Shown piece by piece: positions 16,941-28,800 of a stretch of DNA of 64,000 nucleotides. Each line of letters begins with the position of its first letter. Position 1 is the first letter of the stretch. The DNA comes from Pardosa pseudoannulata (taxonomy: Eukaryota; Arthropoda; Arachnida; Araneae; Lycosidae), in contig CM063500.1 in the NCBI GenBank assembly GCA_032207245.1, positions 59,569,161 to 59,633,160 of the forward strand. The letters run 5' to 3'. The translations under genes and the position numbers were made by a program. The notes under the pieces are model-generated. The model was not told the origin of the DNA, did no database searches, and was given only the letters and a program-made list of their open reading frames with translations.

Positions 16941-18202
16941 TATTCTGCAACTTATTTCCAAGATTGAACTAGTTGTCAAACATTCAGACTACGTTTTGTA
17001 TTTGCTTTCCCCTTGTAGGAAGTGATGTTGGCCATCTATAGCAGAGTTTATGTGGGTCACTGCAGCTTGGGCTGCCAAAAATTTTAGCTAGTTTGATATT
17101 TCTTGAAGTGAAGAAACTGAATCTATATTTATTCTGCAACTTATTTCCAAGACTGAACTAGTCATCAAACATTCAGACTTTGTTTTGTATTTGCTTTCTC
17201 CTTGTAGGAAGTCATGTTGGTCATCTATAGCAGAGTTTCTGCGAGTCACTGTAGCAAGGGTTGTCATAAGTTTTTGGCTAGTTTGATATTTCTTGAAGTG
17301 AAGAAACTGAAAGTTTCATTCACACATGTCAGATTTGTGCTATGCTTATAGAATCCCACAAAATTTTCGCAAATATCATGAGGTCCCCACACCAAAATGT
17401 GCAAGAAAGTCTGATCTACATGATGCTCCTATATGTGAATACCTAAAGGTACCCCTACAGGAATTCAAAATGATTGCTTTAACTGTGGGTTAGAATAAGA
17501 AAATATTAAATGATAGATTGTATTATATTTATTTCAAGATTAAACTAGTCGTCAAACATTCAGACATTGTTTTGTATTTGCTTTCCCCCTGTAGCAAGTC
17601 CTGTTGGTCATCCATAGTGGAGTGTATGTGGGTCACTACAGCAAGGATTGCCAAAAATTTTAGCTAGCTTCTTGAAGTGAAGAAACGGAAAGTTTTATTC
17701 ACAGGTATCAGATTTAAGCTATGCTTATAGAGTCCTACAAAATTTTCCTAAATATTATGGGGTCCCCCCACCAAAATGTCCAAGAAAATCTGATCTACAT
17801 GATGCTCCTATAAGTGAATACCTAAAGGTACGTCTACAGGCATTGAAAATGATTGATGTAACTAATGTTATAATAGGAAAATGTTAAATGATAGATTGTA
17901 TTATATTTATTTCCAAGATTGAATTAGTCGTCAAACATTCAGACTTTGTTTTGTATTTGCTTTCTCCCTGAAAGAAGTCATGTAATAACAGAGTTTATGT
18001 GGGTCACTGCAGCTAGTTTGATATTTCTTGAAGTGTAGAAACTGAAAGTTTCATTCACACGTGTCAGATTTGTGCTATGCTTACAGAGTCCTACAAAATT
18101 TTTGCAAATATTATGAGGTCCCCACACCAAAATGTGCAATAAAAATAAAGTCTGATTTACACGATGCTCCTATAGGTGAATACCTAAAGGAATAGATTGT
18201 AT
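16941..18202. repeat. complex tandem repeat, four units of 190-390 bp
   Basis: Units start near 16,941, 17,130, 17,521 and 17,901. Shared words include TTTCCAAGATTGAACTAG, TTTTGTATTTGCTTTCCCC, AGTTTATGTGGGTCACT and CTACAAAATTTT. The first unit is short; the others carry an extra half with CACACCAAAATGTGCAAGA and GATGCTCCTATA. No ORF runs through it. Confidence 0.85.
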
Positions 18203-20369
18203 ATATGGGAGAAAAACAAAATGTTTTGTATATGGGTAGGACAATAAGAGAGAGACAAGAGTAAAAAAATGGCACTTTATTTAAGACTGTGCACAGTGGG
18301 TAATTAAAAATCTGGGCACTTAATTACCCATACTGTGGATAATGAAACTAGCTGAAACTCTAATGGTTTTCAAGATGTCTGGCACTAAGACTTTACAGCA
18401 TTTGGACAAAAACAGAAACACTGCCCAATGCTTAGACTTCAGTTGTTAGAAGCTAGGATGCACTTTCTTGGAAACAGAGACTTAACTGATACATGATGAT
18501 GTAACTAGATGACAAAGTGTAATAAAAGAAAAATAAAATCAATAGATCTTACACTTCATAATAATGAAATCACAATGTCATGAATAGGATGACATAACAA
18601 GTAGTTAAAAACATTTCCATAAAAATTTGAAATTTTAGTTTGCATTGAAATTTGGCATGGGTTAATGGCATTTTGCATAGACATTTGCATAGTTCGAACA
18701 CATGAAGTCATGATTTTTACAGAAATGAATTTAAACTAAGTGATAAAACATATTAAACATGATTAAGTTCAAATGTTATGCATTATAACAAATTATAACA
18801 GATTTAAAAAACCTTAAATGCCAAAGCTCTCAAAAGTCACCCAAGATTAAAATGCGATTTTTGTTTGTAAATTGATAAAATATTTACAGTAAATGATTTT
18901 AGCATACTGATTTTATTTTATGTTTTAGATAAAATGAAATTTGGCAACTTCTGTCCATGGGTATCCATGGAAAGAAAAATAAACTACAATTTCAATATGC
19001 TAATTTTGGTTAAATCCTTGTCGTGCAGTTACAGAAATTCATTAAGCTTTGATTAATTAATTCATTTACTAACTTTAATCTTTTATAATTGTGAATAGAA
19101 AAGCAGAAGATCACTAAGAATTTAAATTTCAAAATTCATTTGAGATAGTTCAAAATGGTAAATCTACGAAGCAACTAAAATCCACATAATGTACTAACTG
19201 GAGGTATGCACTAACATAAAAATAATTATGGTAAATAATAAACATTTTTGAAAAATATTTAATCAAATAAGTTGGATTTTCTCTACACATTTTTTAACAT
19301 CTTTTCTTGTCATAACTCAAGTTAACTCTATAGAAAGCCACAAAAAAATTTCACACATATGAAAACATAACACAAACTGAAAACATTTTAAATTCTACAT
19401 TTTTAACACTAGAATGATCAGAGCGGTAATTTTAACAGGATAGGTACTAAAAGAAATGATTATTCTAAAAGGGTGAAATCAGTTTCCGGGACATTTATAC
19501 TTTATTGATGTTTTTAAATGCATTACTTTTTTATTTTGCAATATTTTATAATCTACACATAAATTTGAGTGGTTTTTCATGCCAGTTAAATTAAGTTTAT
19601 TTCCCCTAAAATTCTCTTAAATACTTATGTATGTGCTAGTACTAAATCATTTTTGTGAATCACCAGCTTCAACAATCGGAAGAGGAATAATGATTATATA
19701 ACTGCAATAAAAGAGACCAAAAAGAGAAACAGTCTCTGATGCAAAAAAGGATCCTAGTTCCGAGTCTATACATTTATACTATACCATAAAACACTGTAAA
19801 AAGACATTACAAAAATATCAGAAAATAAGCATTTAACATTGCAGATCAGTTTTAAATGTATGCATGATTTAATATTGAAAAAAATGCACACTTTCTCATA
19901 GAATTTAAATTATGTACAAGCTACACATCCTGAAAGCATATCTATGTTAAACAATGTAAAAATACGTACGATGGATAAATGCAAATAATGCTGACTCCCA
20001 GGATTAAAATGCATTTAGTTTTAGTCCTTAAACAAAATTATTCATATTTCACACAGAAAGGAAAACTGTCTTTAAAACATAATGTGCTGTGCTGTATAGT
20101 ACCCATACCATATGAAATATCAAATAAACGGTAACTAAATATTGCTAGTTTAGTACAAAATTATTACATAGTCATAGCTGACAACCTCCAGGGAAACATC
20201 AGAGAAAAAATAAATGTGAGCATAAAAAAGGGGGGAGAAAATAAATTTATCACTTTATGTTGCAAAACTAAACATGTTATGATTAAGCAGTAAAAGAGAG
20301 TCAATTAAAATTCTAGTTTAAATAAAAGCAAACACCTGTATGATACTTCCCGAAGTCAAATACAATATA

Positions 20370-20370
<1 letters not shown>

Positions 20371-20429
<59 letters not shown>

Positions 20430-20518
20430 ATATATATGTGTATATATATATATATGTATGTATGTATATATATATATATATCTATATATATATATGTATA
20501 TATACGTATATATATCTA

Positions 20519-20549
<31 letters not shown>

Positions 20550-20610
20550 GAATATATATATGTATGTATGTATGTATATGTATATATATATATATGTATA
20601 TATATATGCT
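20371..20610. repeat. long compound (TA/TG/TGTA)n microsatellite
   Basis: About 240 bp of interrupted TA, TG and TATG repeats. Open frames on both strands are repeat translation. Confidence 0.95.
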
Positions 20611-21614
20611 AATATGTCATTTTTAACAATTTTGCAATTATGCATACTGGGAAGAGTGAAATGCATATTTACTTCTTTATGTTGAAAATGAATCAAAACT
20701 ATAAATAAAATTAAGTCCTATAATAATATGTAATATGAATATTAAAGAGAGTTAGCATTACTGGGAGGACCATTTATAAATATTTGACTAAACTTTCTTA
20801 ATAATATATATGAATAAATACCTATTTTCGCATGAATGCATATATGTATGTCTTTTCTATATATATTATTTTAAGATGAACAACTAATGATACATCGCGT
20901 GTTGTATTTTTGGAATACTGGTATGTAAATGAATAATAATAATACTAAAGATCAGGAAAATATCTGTAAATAATACATTAAAATGAATTTATAAGAACAA
21001 GAAATACATATCTCAAAATAGAGGATAAAATAATGGAATCCAACTTGAATGCTCAAAATGCTCTTTTTAAAAAAACTTCCACTAATAGAATTCGAGTCTA
21101 AGTTCAATATAAATATTTATATTTTTAATATAGAAGACGTCTACTTACAAAAAATAGCTAGATAATCCTAACAAAAAGTTTATTTGTCACCATTCCACTT
21201 TATAAAAGAAAATTAGGTGATTAAAAGGAGTGGGAAGGTTATATAAATATTTTTTTAAATGCTGAAAGTTGGCAGCTATGAACTTTTATAATACTACACA
21301 TAAATACCATGCAATGCTATTTTCAGTGTCTAACAAGCTTCAAATCAAGTTTAAAATGATATATTTGAATTATTAAAATAGAAAAGAGGTAAGAAAACTA
21401 CTTCTTAGCTATAAATGTATAAAATTATCGTATAAAAATGGGCAAAAAGTATTCATCATAAAAATTTAAAATTATTCTCTGAAACTATAAAATGTTTCAT
21501 TAATAATTTCTGGTTTTAACAATAAGAAAAACCCATTAAACAAATTTAAAATTTGTTAAGTATTTATAATATTTGTAATTGTTACATAAAAACTAATAGT
21601 AAACATTACATTAT

Positions 21615-22307
21615 AGGCTTGCAACTGCTGAGGTACTTTCAAAAAGGTGAGAAAAGTGACAAATAATACAGAATAAGTGACCAAAAAATGACTGAACATA
21701 GGAAAAAAGCGGTTTTTTTCTCTCCTCTTGATTACAGATGCTATAATTATAATTTTTCTATTTAACTCTAAATCAAATGATTCATGCAAGACATGATTTT
21801 AGCGACGAATACAAAAAAGGTTAAAAATTTTGTTTAACACAACTCTACATTGCTTTTTATTCAAGAAAATCTATAAATTAGATTTGAATATGTAAAATAC
21901 ATTAATTTTATAATGACAATTTTCTGCATATATTAATGATGTTTAGAAATATGTACATAGCTAGATTAGAGTATCGAAACAAAAATTGTGAAGAAAAAGA
22001 AAAATGTGTGCTTGGACGTAAATTACTTTAATGTACGTACATTAAAGTAAAACGTACATTTCAGTACAAATGTAGATTTCAGGAACTTTATGACTTTTTA
22101 AAATCCCTAAATTCTGAAAACCATATGACTGATTACATTTTAATAAGAAAAATAAGATTAGAGTATCCCATTTTGGGTCTTTTATTAAAATATTTTGTTA
22201 TTAATTCCAATTTTCTTTTTTCAACAACAGACTTTTGCTGTGATACACCATTTAAAAAAGTGACTGTTTACTTAAAAAAGTGAGAAAAGTGACGGAATTG
22301 CAAGCCT
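21615..22307. mobile_element. hAT MITE, AGGCTTGCAA family, copy 1
   Basis: Termini are AGGCTTGCAACTGCTGAGG and, inverted, AGGCTTGCAATTCCGTCACT. It is collinear with the copies at 45,152-47,542 and 60,205-60,926. The flanks (TACATTAT and GCATTACC) show only partial similarity, so the target duplication has decayed. It keeps the site where a THAP-encoding element inserted in the 45-kb copy (TTATTAATTCCAATTTTC near 22,200). Confidence 0.8.
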
Positions 22308-23437
22308 GCATTACCATAAAATTATAAAGAAAAAAATTATTGAAATCTTTATGAGATCAAACAACAATAAAAGAGAAAATTGTTACATAACTACAGTGTG
22401 TATTTAATTTTTATCAATAATAATAAAAAAAGCTACCCTATTAGTCTTATTTTAATTTTACTAACACAATATTTGTAAACTCAAAAATTTTATCCTATGA
22501 AAAAAATTGAATAAATAAGCACATAATCTACTGTTTTAAAATATTAGCTGATATGCTGTAAAATATTAATAAAATAAGTATACACACATAGATAAGTTAA
22601 TGTACTAAAATATATATATAAGCACTTGTGTGTCGCATTCAACACTAAGAAGCTTGCTAGACAAAGAAATTTAATTCCATCTTTCCACCACACAATAAAA
22701 TCAAAATTTAAACAGCTAATTTTATGAGTAGAAACAAAATATGTTTGCAATTTTTTTCCTAAAAACAAAGTGCAGTGACAAAAATAATATCAAGATTTCA
22801 ATAAAATACCTAAAAATAAATACTATACATTAAAATAATCAACCAGAATCAGTAAACTTTATTTATTATTTACACCCCCCACACTTAAAAAGACAAATTT
22901 TGAGAGATTCAGAAATATCTTATGCAAAAAATGAATTTTAAAAGTAACTTTTTTTTTTATCCTTACAGAATTTAAAACCTGTGCAATAATCTACAGAAAA
23001 ATCACACACTATTACAAACAATGTATAAGTAAAATATCTTCACAAAAATATATGCCATTAATAAGAAAATACATAAAAGCTACATCATAGGTATTAAAAA
23101 ACAAAAAGTTAACAAGATATGCAAAAATACCACATGAATATCTATTCATATTTCGAAATGAAAAATCAGAAGGTCACATTTCCTTTTATAGGCATTGTTA
23201 TGCAATATATAAATGACTTCTAAAGATCATAATACCCTCCAACATTTATCACTAACCTATTCATGGTAATAACGTCAAAATTAATAAAGCATCATAACTC
23301 AACTGCTGTTGCAATTTATATATGTGCATTTTAATGCATATGTATGTTTAATATACATATAAATATGCATATGTACATATAAGGAGTCTGTTTAAGCAAA
23401 TCTTTCACAAACTCTGAAGTTTCTTTCAGAGTGAAAA

Positions 23438-23842
23438 ACTGATTTTCTACAAATATGTATTACCTTAAAAATTAACCTTTAAATAAATAAACAAATCCTT
23501 GAATAAATGTAATGTTTATTTATAAATCTGTGTATGTTTGTATAAGAATACACAGTTCTTATACAAAATAATTTTCTCTGAAATGGAACCTTGTACTAAA
23601 ATTAGATACATAAATTTATATATTTTCACTAAAACATAACTCAAACAAGACCCTTGCTGAACATTTCATATTTAAAGCCAATTTCAGCATCCTAAAATTA
23701 TGAGCATATTTTTCACATAAACAGGACCCTGTCTGAAAAGACTGGAATACCCCATACATATGTATTTATATACCCAGAATTTTGGTAATTCTCTGGAGTA
23801 CATACATCAGGCTGACTAATGAAAAGTCCATTCCCTGACATT
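23438..23842. repeat. duplicated segment, copy 1
   Basis: About 405 bp starting ACTGATTTTCTACAAATAT and ending near CATTCCCTGACAT. Over 85 percent of it by eye is repeated at 25,871-26,282. The following 110 bp (from GTTCTTTCGGTTCTAG, 23,861) is similar to about 26,922-27,032. Confidence 0.8.
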
Positions 23843-25349
23843 TTGGGGATACTCTTTTATGTTCTTTCGGTTCTAGGTTTATATAACCCACATACACTTG
23901 CTAAGTCTTTTGCTATTTTGTTATTATATTATTTTTATTTTAATTATATTTTTTATGTTATACTAAGTCCTAACATTTTCTTTTAAATAAATCTTAGAAA
24001 AAAATTACTTACATAACACATCAGTGGGTTTTACAGCAGCAAAGAACTACTTTTAATGACATAAAGGGTCAGCGAGTGGCCAGTAAACTACACAGTTAAA
24101 TTAAAAATTCTTTTTTAAAAATAATTTTTTTAATGAATCTTTCTTTTAATTATTATATAGAATACTATTATAGGGAGGTTAAAAAAAAATTTATTGAGTT
24201 TGACTAATTTTCTTAGCACATTTCCCAATTTTCCGAATTCCTTGACATATAGACACATTATATTCACACACAAAACTATATTTTCTGTATAAATATATTA
24301 TCTTCCCTTCGTTAATTTACGAAATATGCTGCAACAATTGTTGAAAAACCTATCTATTTTATTTTTCATCCCTAATACATAATTTTGTAATAACTTCATA
24401 TTTTTTTAAGTGACTACAGAAATTTGTAGCAGTTGGAGGGTAGAGATCATATAGACATACACAAATTGAAATCATTCAAAACTACTGTATCTAACTCTGA
24501 ACTTTATTTTCTCACGATGAATTCAGAACTTTCTCAGAACAGAGACAGTGCAATGATCAACCACACGCATCAGAAAACGGTTACCAAAATACATTTTTTT
24601 TAAACTTTTTCAAAAAAGGAAAACTAAAATATGGATTTCATAAAATTTTCAATATAAAGTTTTAACAAGATAACCAAAGAATATGCCCATTTTCAAATGT
24701 TCAGAAAATTCATTAAAAAAAATTTTTTTTACGAACTTATTGTAACAAACATCGAAACGTTTTAAATTTTATATTATTTGTATTACCCAAATAACTGAAA
24801 TTAAAACATAATTTACACATTGGGAGAACAAAACTAAACGGAAAAAAAAAACCCCACTAATATATGCCAGATACATCACAATTGACAGTCATTGCATATA
24901 ATAAGCCTACAGTTCTGAATAGTTTAAAGGAAACATGATCAAATACTTTTCACATGAAATTATGACCATTACATGAGTTTTAAACACTAAAAACAATGCC
25001 TATAACAGTGAAGATGTTTAAAATCAAATAATCCAAATACAACAAGAAAAATGATTAGTTGTACTGATTCATGCACCACCCAATGATTTAAGCACTGAGG
25101 TATGTAAAATGATAAAATATTTTCTAAATGATGAGACTGCTTCTGTAAAACTTTTCATAACATCTGCAGATTTCTTTTTACACAATAAAAAACAGTTTGA
25201 AGGGATAATATGTTCATCCTTCATATAATATTTCAAATGGCACATACTTTTCATATACATTTTAAGTATACTCTTTGGTTTTTTTTAACAAGTGGACTTC
25301 ATCAAATAATGCCTGCAACAGGAAATCCAAATAATAAAAGTAGCAGTTT

Positions 25350-25385
25350 TCAAGGCTGTGTCACAGGAAGAGTGAGCTGCGGTAC
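25350..25385 (-). CDS. da: E protein, terminal exon
   Basis: Acceptor TTATATTTAG, then [11 protein letters not shown] and TGA. Phase 0 matches the previous exon. The short LPVTQ ending resembles the SLPVNQ stretch near the end of Daughterless. Confidence 0.75.
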   Translation of the reverse strand, partial: VPQLTLPVTQP

Positions 25386-25816
25386 CTAAATATAAACAAG
25401 ACTCATTTTAGAAACTGATTACATAACTAATAAATTATAATTCATTTCTAACAGCTTACAGTTCTAGGCTGTGAGGAAAAAATAGCAGTAATGATCAAAT
25501 CTTAAAAACAATGAAAGTATTTATTATAACAGGGTTCCCACTCTTTTTCCAGAACAAAAATTAAGGACTTTCTAAGAACCAAAGTAACTTTTTATAAGGA
25601 CCTACACAACGACATAAACCCTATTTGCTGAAGAACATATTTTAATGATTATGAACCAGAACAGGCATGTTTAAGAAATGCCCTACAATATTTTCGAATT
25701 AAGTATTTAAAAATGCCTAAAAATACGATAAATCTACTTGACAAAAATTAATTTTGAAAAATGTACATCTTTCTGAGAGTGTAAAAATGACACACACACA
25801 TATGTATATATATATA

Positions 25817-25852
<36 letters not shown>

Positions 25853-28800
25853 CTATGTATGCATGCTATAACTGATTTTCCACAAATATATAATGCCTTA
25901 AAAATTAACCTTTAAATAAATAAACAAATCATGGAATAAATGTAATGTTTATTTATAAATCTGTGTATGTTTGTATATGTATAAGTATACACAGTTCTTT
26001 TACAAAATAATTTTCTCTGAAATGGAACCTTGTACTAAAATCAGATACATAAATTTGTATATTTTCACTAAAACATAACTCAAACAAGACCCTTGCTGAA
26101 TATTTCAGATTTAATGCCGATTTCAGCTTCCCAAAATTACGAGCATATTTTTTACATTAACAGGACCCTGTCTGAAAAGACTGAAATACCCCTGTACATA
26201 TGTATTTTTATATACACAGAATTCTGCCATTTCTCTGGAGTACATACACCAGGCTGACTAATGAAAAGTCTATTTCCTGACATGCTATGTATGCATGTAC
26301 TACCTGATTATACCCGACGTTGCCTGGGAAGGAAGAAAAGTGACTTTCATATTACATCCAATGCAAGGAAAATTAAACTGAATAATTGACCATAAGTAAC
26401 TGAAACATCTAGAACCCCCTCCCCCCCATCCTTCGTTTAATTTAAACCTGCTGGACTGTTAGTTATTAGTAAAGGGCAGTTGACTTTATGCTTAAATTTC
26501 AGTATGCATATGATTATTTATTTGTCAAATAATTAACTAAGAAAACTGATAGGAAATCATGGGATAGCGGCAAATCGCATTGATGGAGAAATTTATAGCA
26601 TTTCAATTTAAAAATTAAGGAGTTTTTAAGGACCTTCCACAAAAATTAAGTAGTTTTAAGGTCCCTTAAAAATGAAAGCTAAAATTAAGGAGTTCTTAAG
26701 GACTGTGTGAACCCTGTATAATAAATAACAATTACACAACTAATTAATGAGAGATAAAACAAAATTTATACAACAGGAATGTTAAACTCATGGCCCATAC
26801 ATGGGTCACAAGCAGTCTACAATATATGTTTCTGCAGCCCACCATAAATAAAATAAAGCAAAAATATTATTATAAAACTTCTAAATTGAATTCTAAAACT
26901 TTTTGCTATGTTTGTTTTTATGTTCTTTAGGTTCTAGATTTATGTAATCCACATACACTTGCTAAGCCTATTGTTATTTTATTGCTATAATATTTTTTAA
27001 TATTAATTATATTTTTTTATGTTGTACTAAGCTGCTAAAACCCCATCTACACTTCTATAAAATTTGAAGCTTTAATCCATTTTGGCCTTGGACTTTTATT
27101 TGACTTGTATTAATACTTCAATTTGACACATTTGATATACATACTTGCTTTTTTGTTGATAAATGCAAAATTATACCTTTTTATTAAAAAAAAATAATGA
27201 CAGTTTGAATAATATGAAACAGGTCTAACTACAGTTATTTCAGTAAATAAAAATAGTGAAATAACTATTAAACATTAAACTTCTAAAGTCTTCAATTTTA
27301 GTGAAAAATGAGCAATTTAAGCACAATATTTACATAGAATAAAGATTTAAAATCCACCCCTAGCCTAAAAAAGTTATATTTTTCAAACTTTGCTAAATTG
27401 GTAAGGGTTTAATAAATAAAAATAATTAAAAAGGAACACATTATTAAAATACTCACTGACTGTTGCGTGGGATGAGCGATCATCTGTGGATAATCTATAA
27501 GATGTGGCAGCCCTGGAGGCATATGGCCTTTTGGTATTTCTTCATTTTTCTCATCTTCCCTCCTCTTAAGGCAAGCAACTTTAGGGTTTAGGTTCCGTTC
27601 TAAAAGAAAAATTTAAATATAGAAACCATTATAAAATTCTGAGCTTATGCTTTTCTTTGAAACATTTGATTTCATACTTCATAAACTCACTGGAAATACA
27701 AGTCTGCATAGAAACAACCGAATGAAGTAAGGTCTACTTCTAATACAAATGAAGAATTTTTAATTTTCTTTTCACTATTTAGCTGTGAATAACTTGCAAG
27801 CACTAAATCTGAGAGCAGTTCTAAGACCCCAGATAAGGAATACTTTTGCTTTCTAGTAATTTAATAGCTTTTTTAACATTAAAAATTTTCAGTTCAAACA
27901 GTACATTTACAATGCAGAATGAAACAGTAACAGCATTATTTACGTAATTACATAATTTATCAAGCTCTATATACAGTCGAATTCATTATAACGAGCTTAC
28001 ATTTACCAAGGGAAGCGAAAATATTTTGTTGGATCAATGTTAAGTCTATAGAAAAGAAATCACTTTTAACAAGCAAGACCTGGTTTTAGCGAGCAATATT
28101 TTTCTGTCTTGCAATCTTTTTTCTCATCTTTCTAGTCTTTCTGTATTATTTTTTTTTTCTCCATGGTTTAGTACTTTTGTAGGAAAAATTCCTCCAGCAT
28201 TCCAATGTCAAAAGGGAGGGTTCACAAATTTGGTGCAATTGAATTTTTGCCAAGAAATTCTAAATATGTTATCCAGCCTATGGACCAAGGAGTCATAAGA
28301 CGTTTCAAGTGCCACTTCCGTAAGCAATTGATTTTGATGATTCTGGACCGAAGAGATAAAAGTGGAACAGTACCAAATACCAATGTCCACATACTGAAAG
28401 TGATAATACATTTGATAAACGATGCATGGGAAAATGTCACATCAACATGCATCATCAAGTGTTTCCATAAGGCTGGATTGGAGAGTTGTCAAGATCTTCG
28501 ATCCACTGAGGAAGAAGAGGTTGACAATTTCATACAAACTGCAAATTTGGAGGTCACCAAAGAAGAATTTCAAAACTATGTATCCATCAATGATGAACTG
28601 ATGACCTCAGATGTACTGATCACCAAAGATATTGTAGCTGACATACTAGCAAATTCAGCAGAAAAACATTATGAAAGCGATGAGGACACTGATGAATATA
28701 AAGAAAGTGAAGCACACCCAACTTTGTTCTACAATGTTGAAGTTCACTGAAAAAATGCAGACCTTTTTTTGAAACGAGGGATGTCAGTGATGATGTTTTC

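Larger units (their letters stand above)
18240..25349 (-). other. 3' flank, possibly long 3'UTR, of the E-protein gene
   Basis: About 7 kb of AT-rich sequence after the E-protein stop codon. It contains one hAT copy (21,615-22,307) and a long TA/TG array (20,371-20,610) but few other repeats. A - strand AATAAA (TTTATT on +, about 18,276) lies at the edge of the tandem repeat and could end a very long 3'UTR, but many other AATAAA words exist. The ORFs at 20,313-20,696 are microsatellite, and those at 21,556-21,789, 22,544-22,768 and 25,069-25,260 lack support. Confidence 0.3.
25530..26716. mobile_element. hAT-like element with nested insertion
   Basis: Ends are CAGGGTTCCCACTC and, inverted, CAGGGTTCACACAGTCC. 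The flanking 8-mers TATTATAA and TATAATAA match at 7 of 8 positions. Inside, AATTAAGGAGT(T/C)(T/C)TTAAGGAC repeats lie near the right end. A 419-bp segment (25,866-26,284) has been inserted between 13-bp duplications. No transposase is present. Confidence 0.75.
25386..27456 (-). other. da: last intron of the E-protein gene
   Basis: GTGAGT...TTTAG, 2,071 nt. It contains a complete hAT-like element with its own insertion. Confidence 0.75.

Noticed and set aside
20313..20696. Overlapping ORFs of 90-127 codons on both strands
   Set aside because: They are translations of TA/TG microsatellite (Tyr-Ile-Val-Cys runs), open on both strands because the repeat lacks stops.
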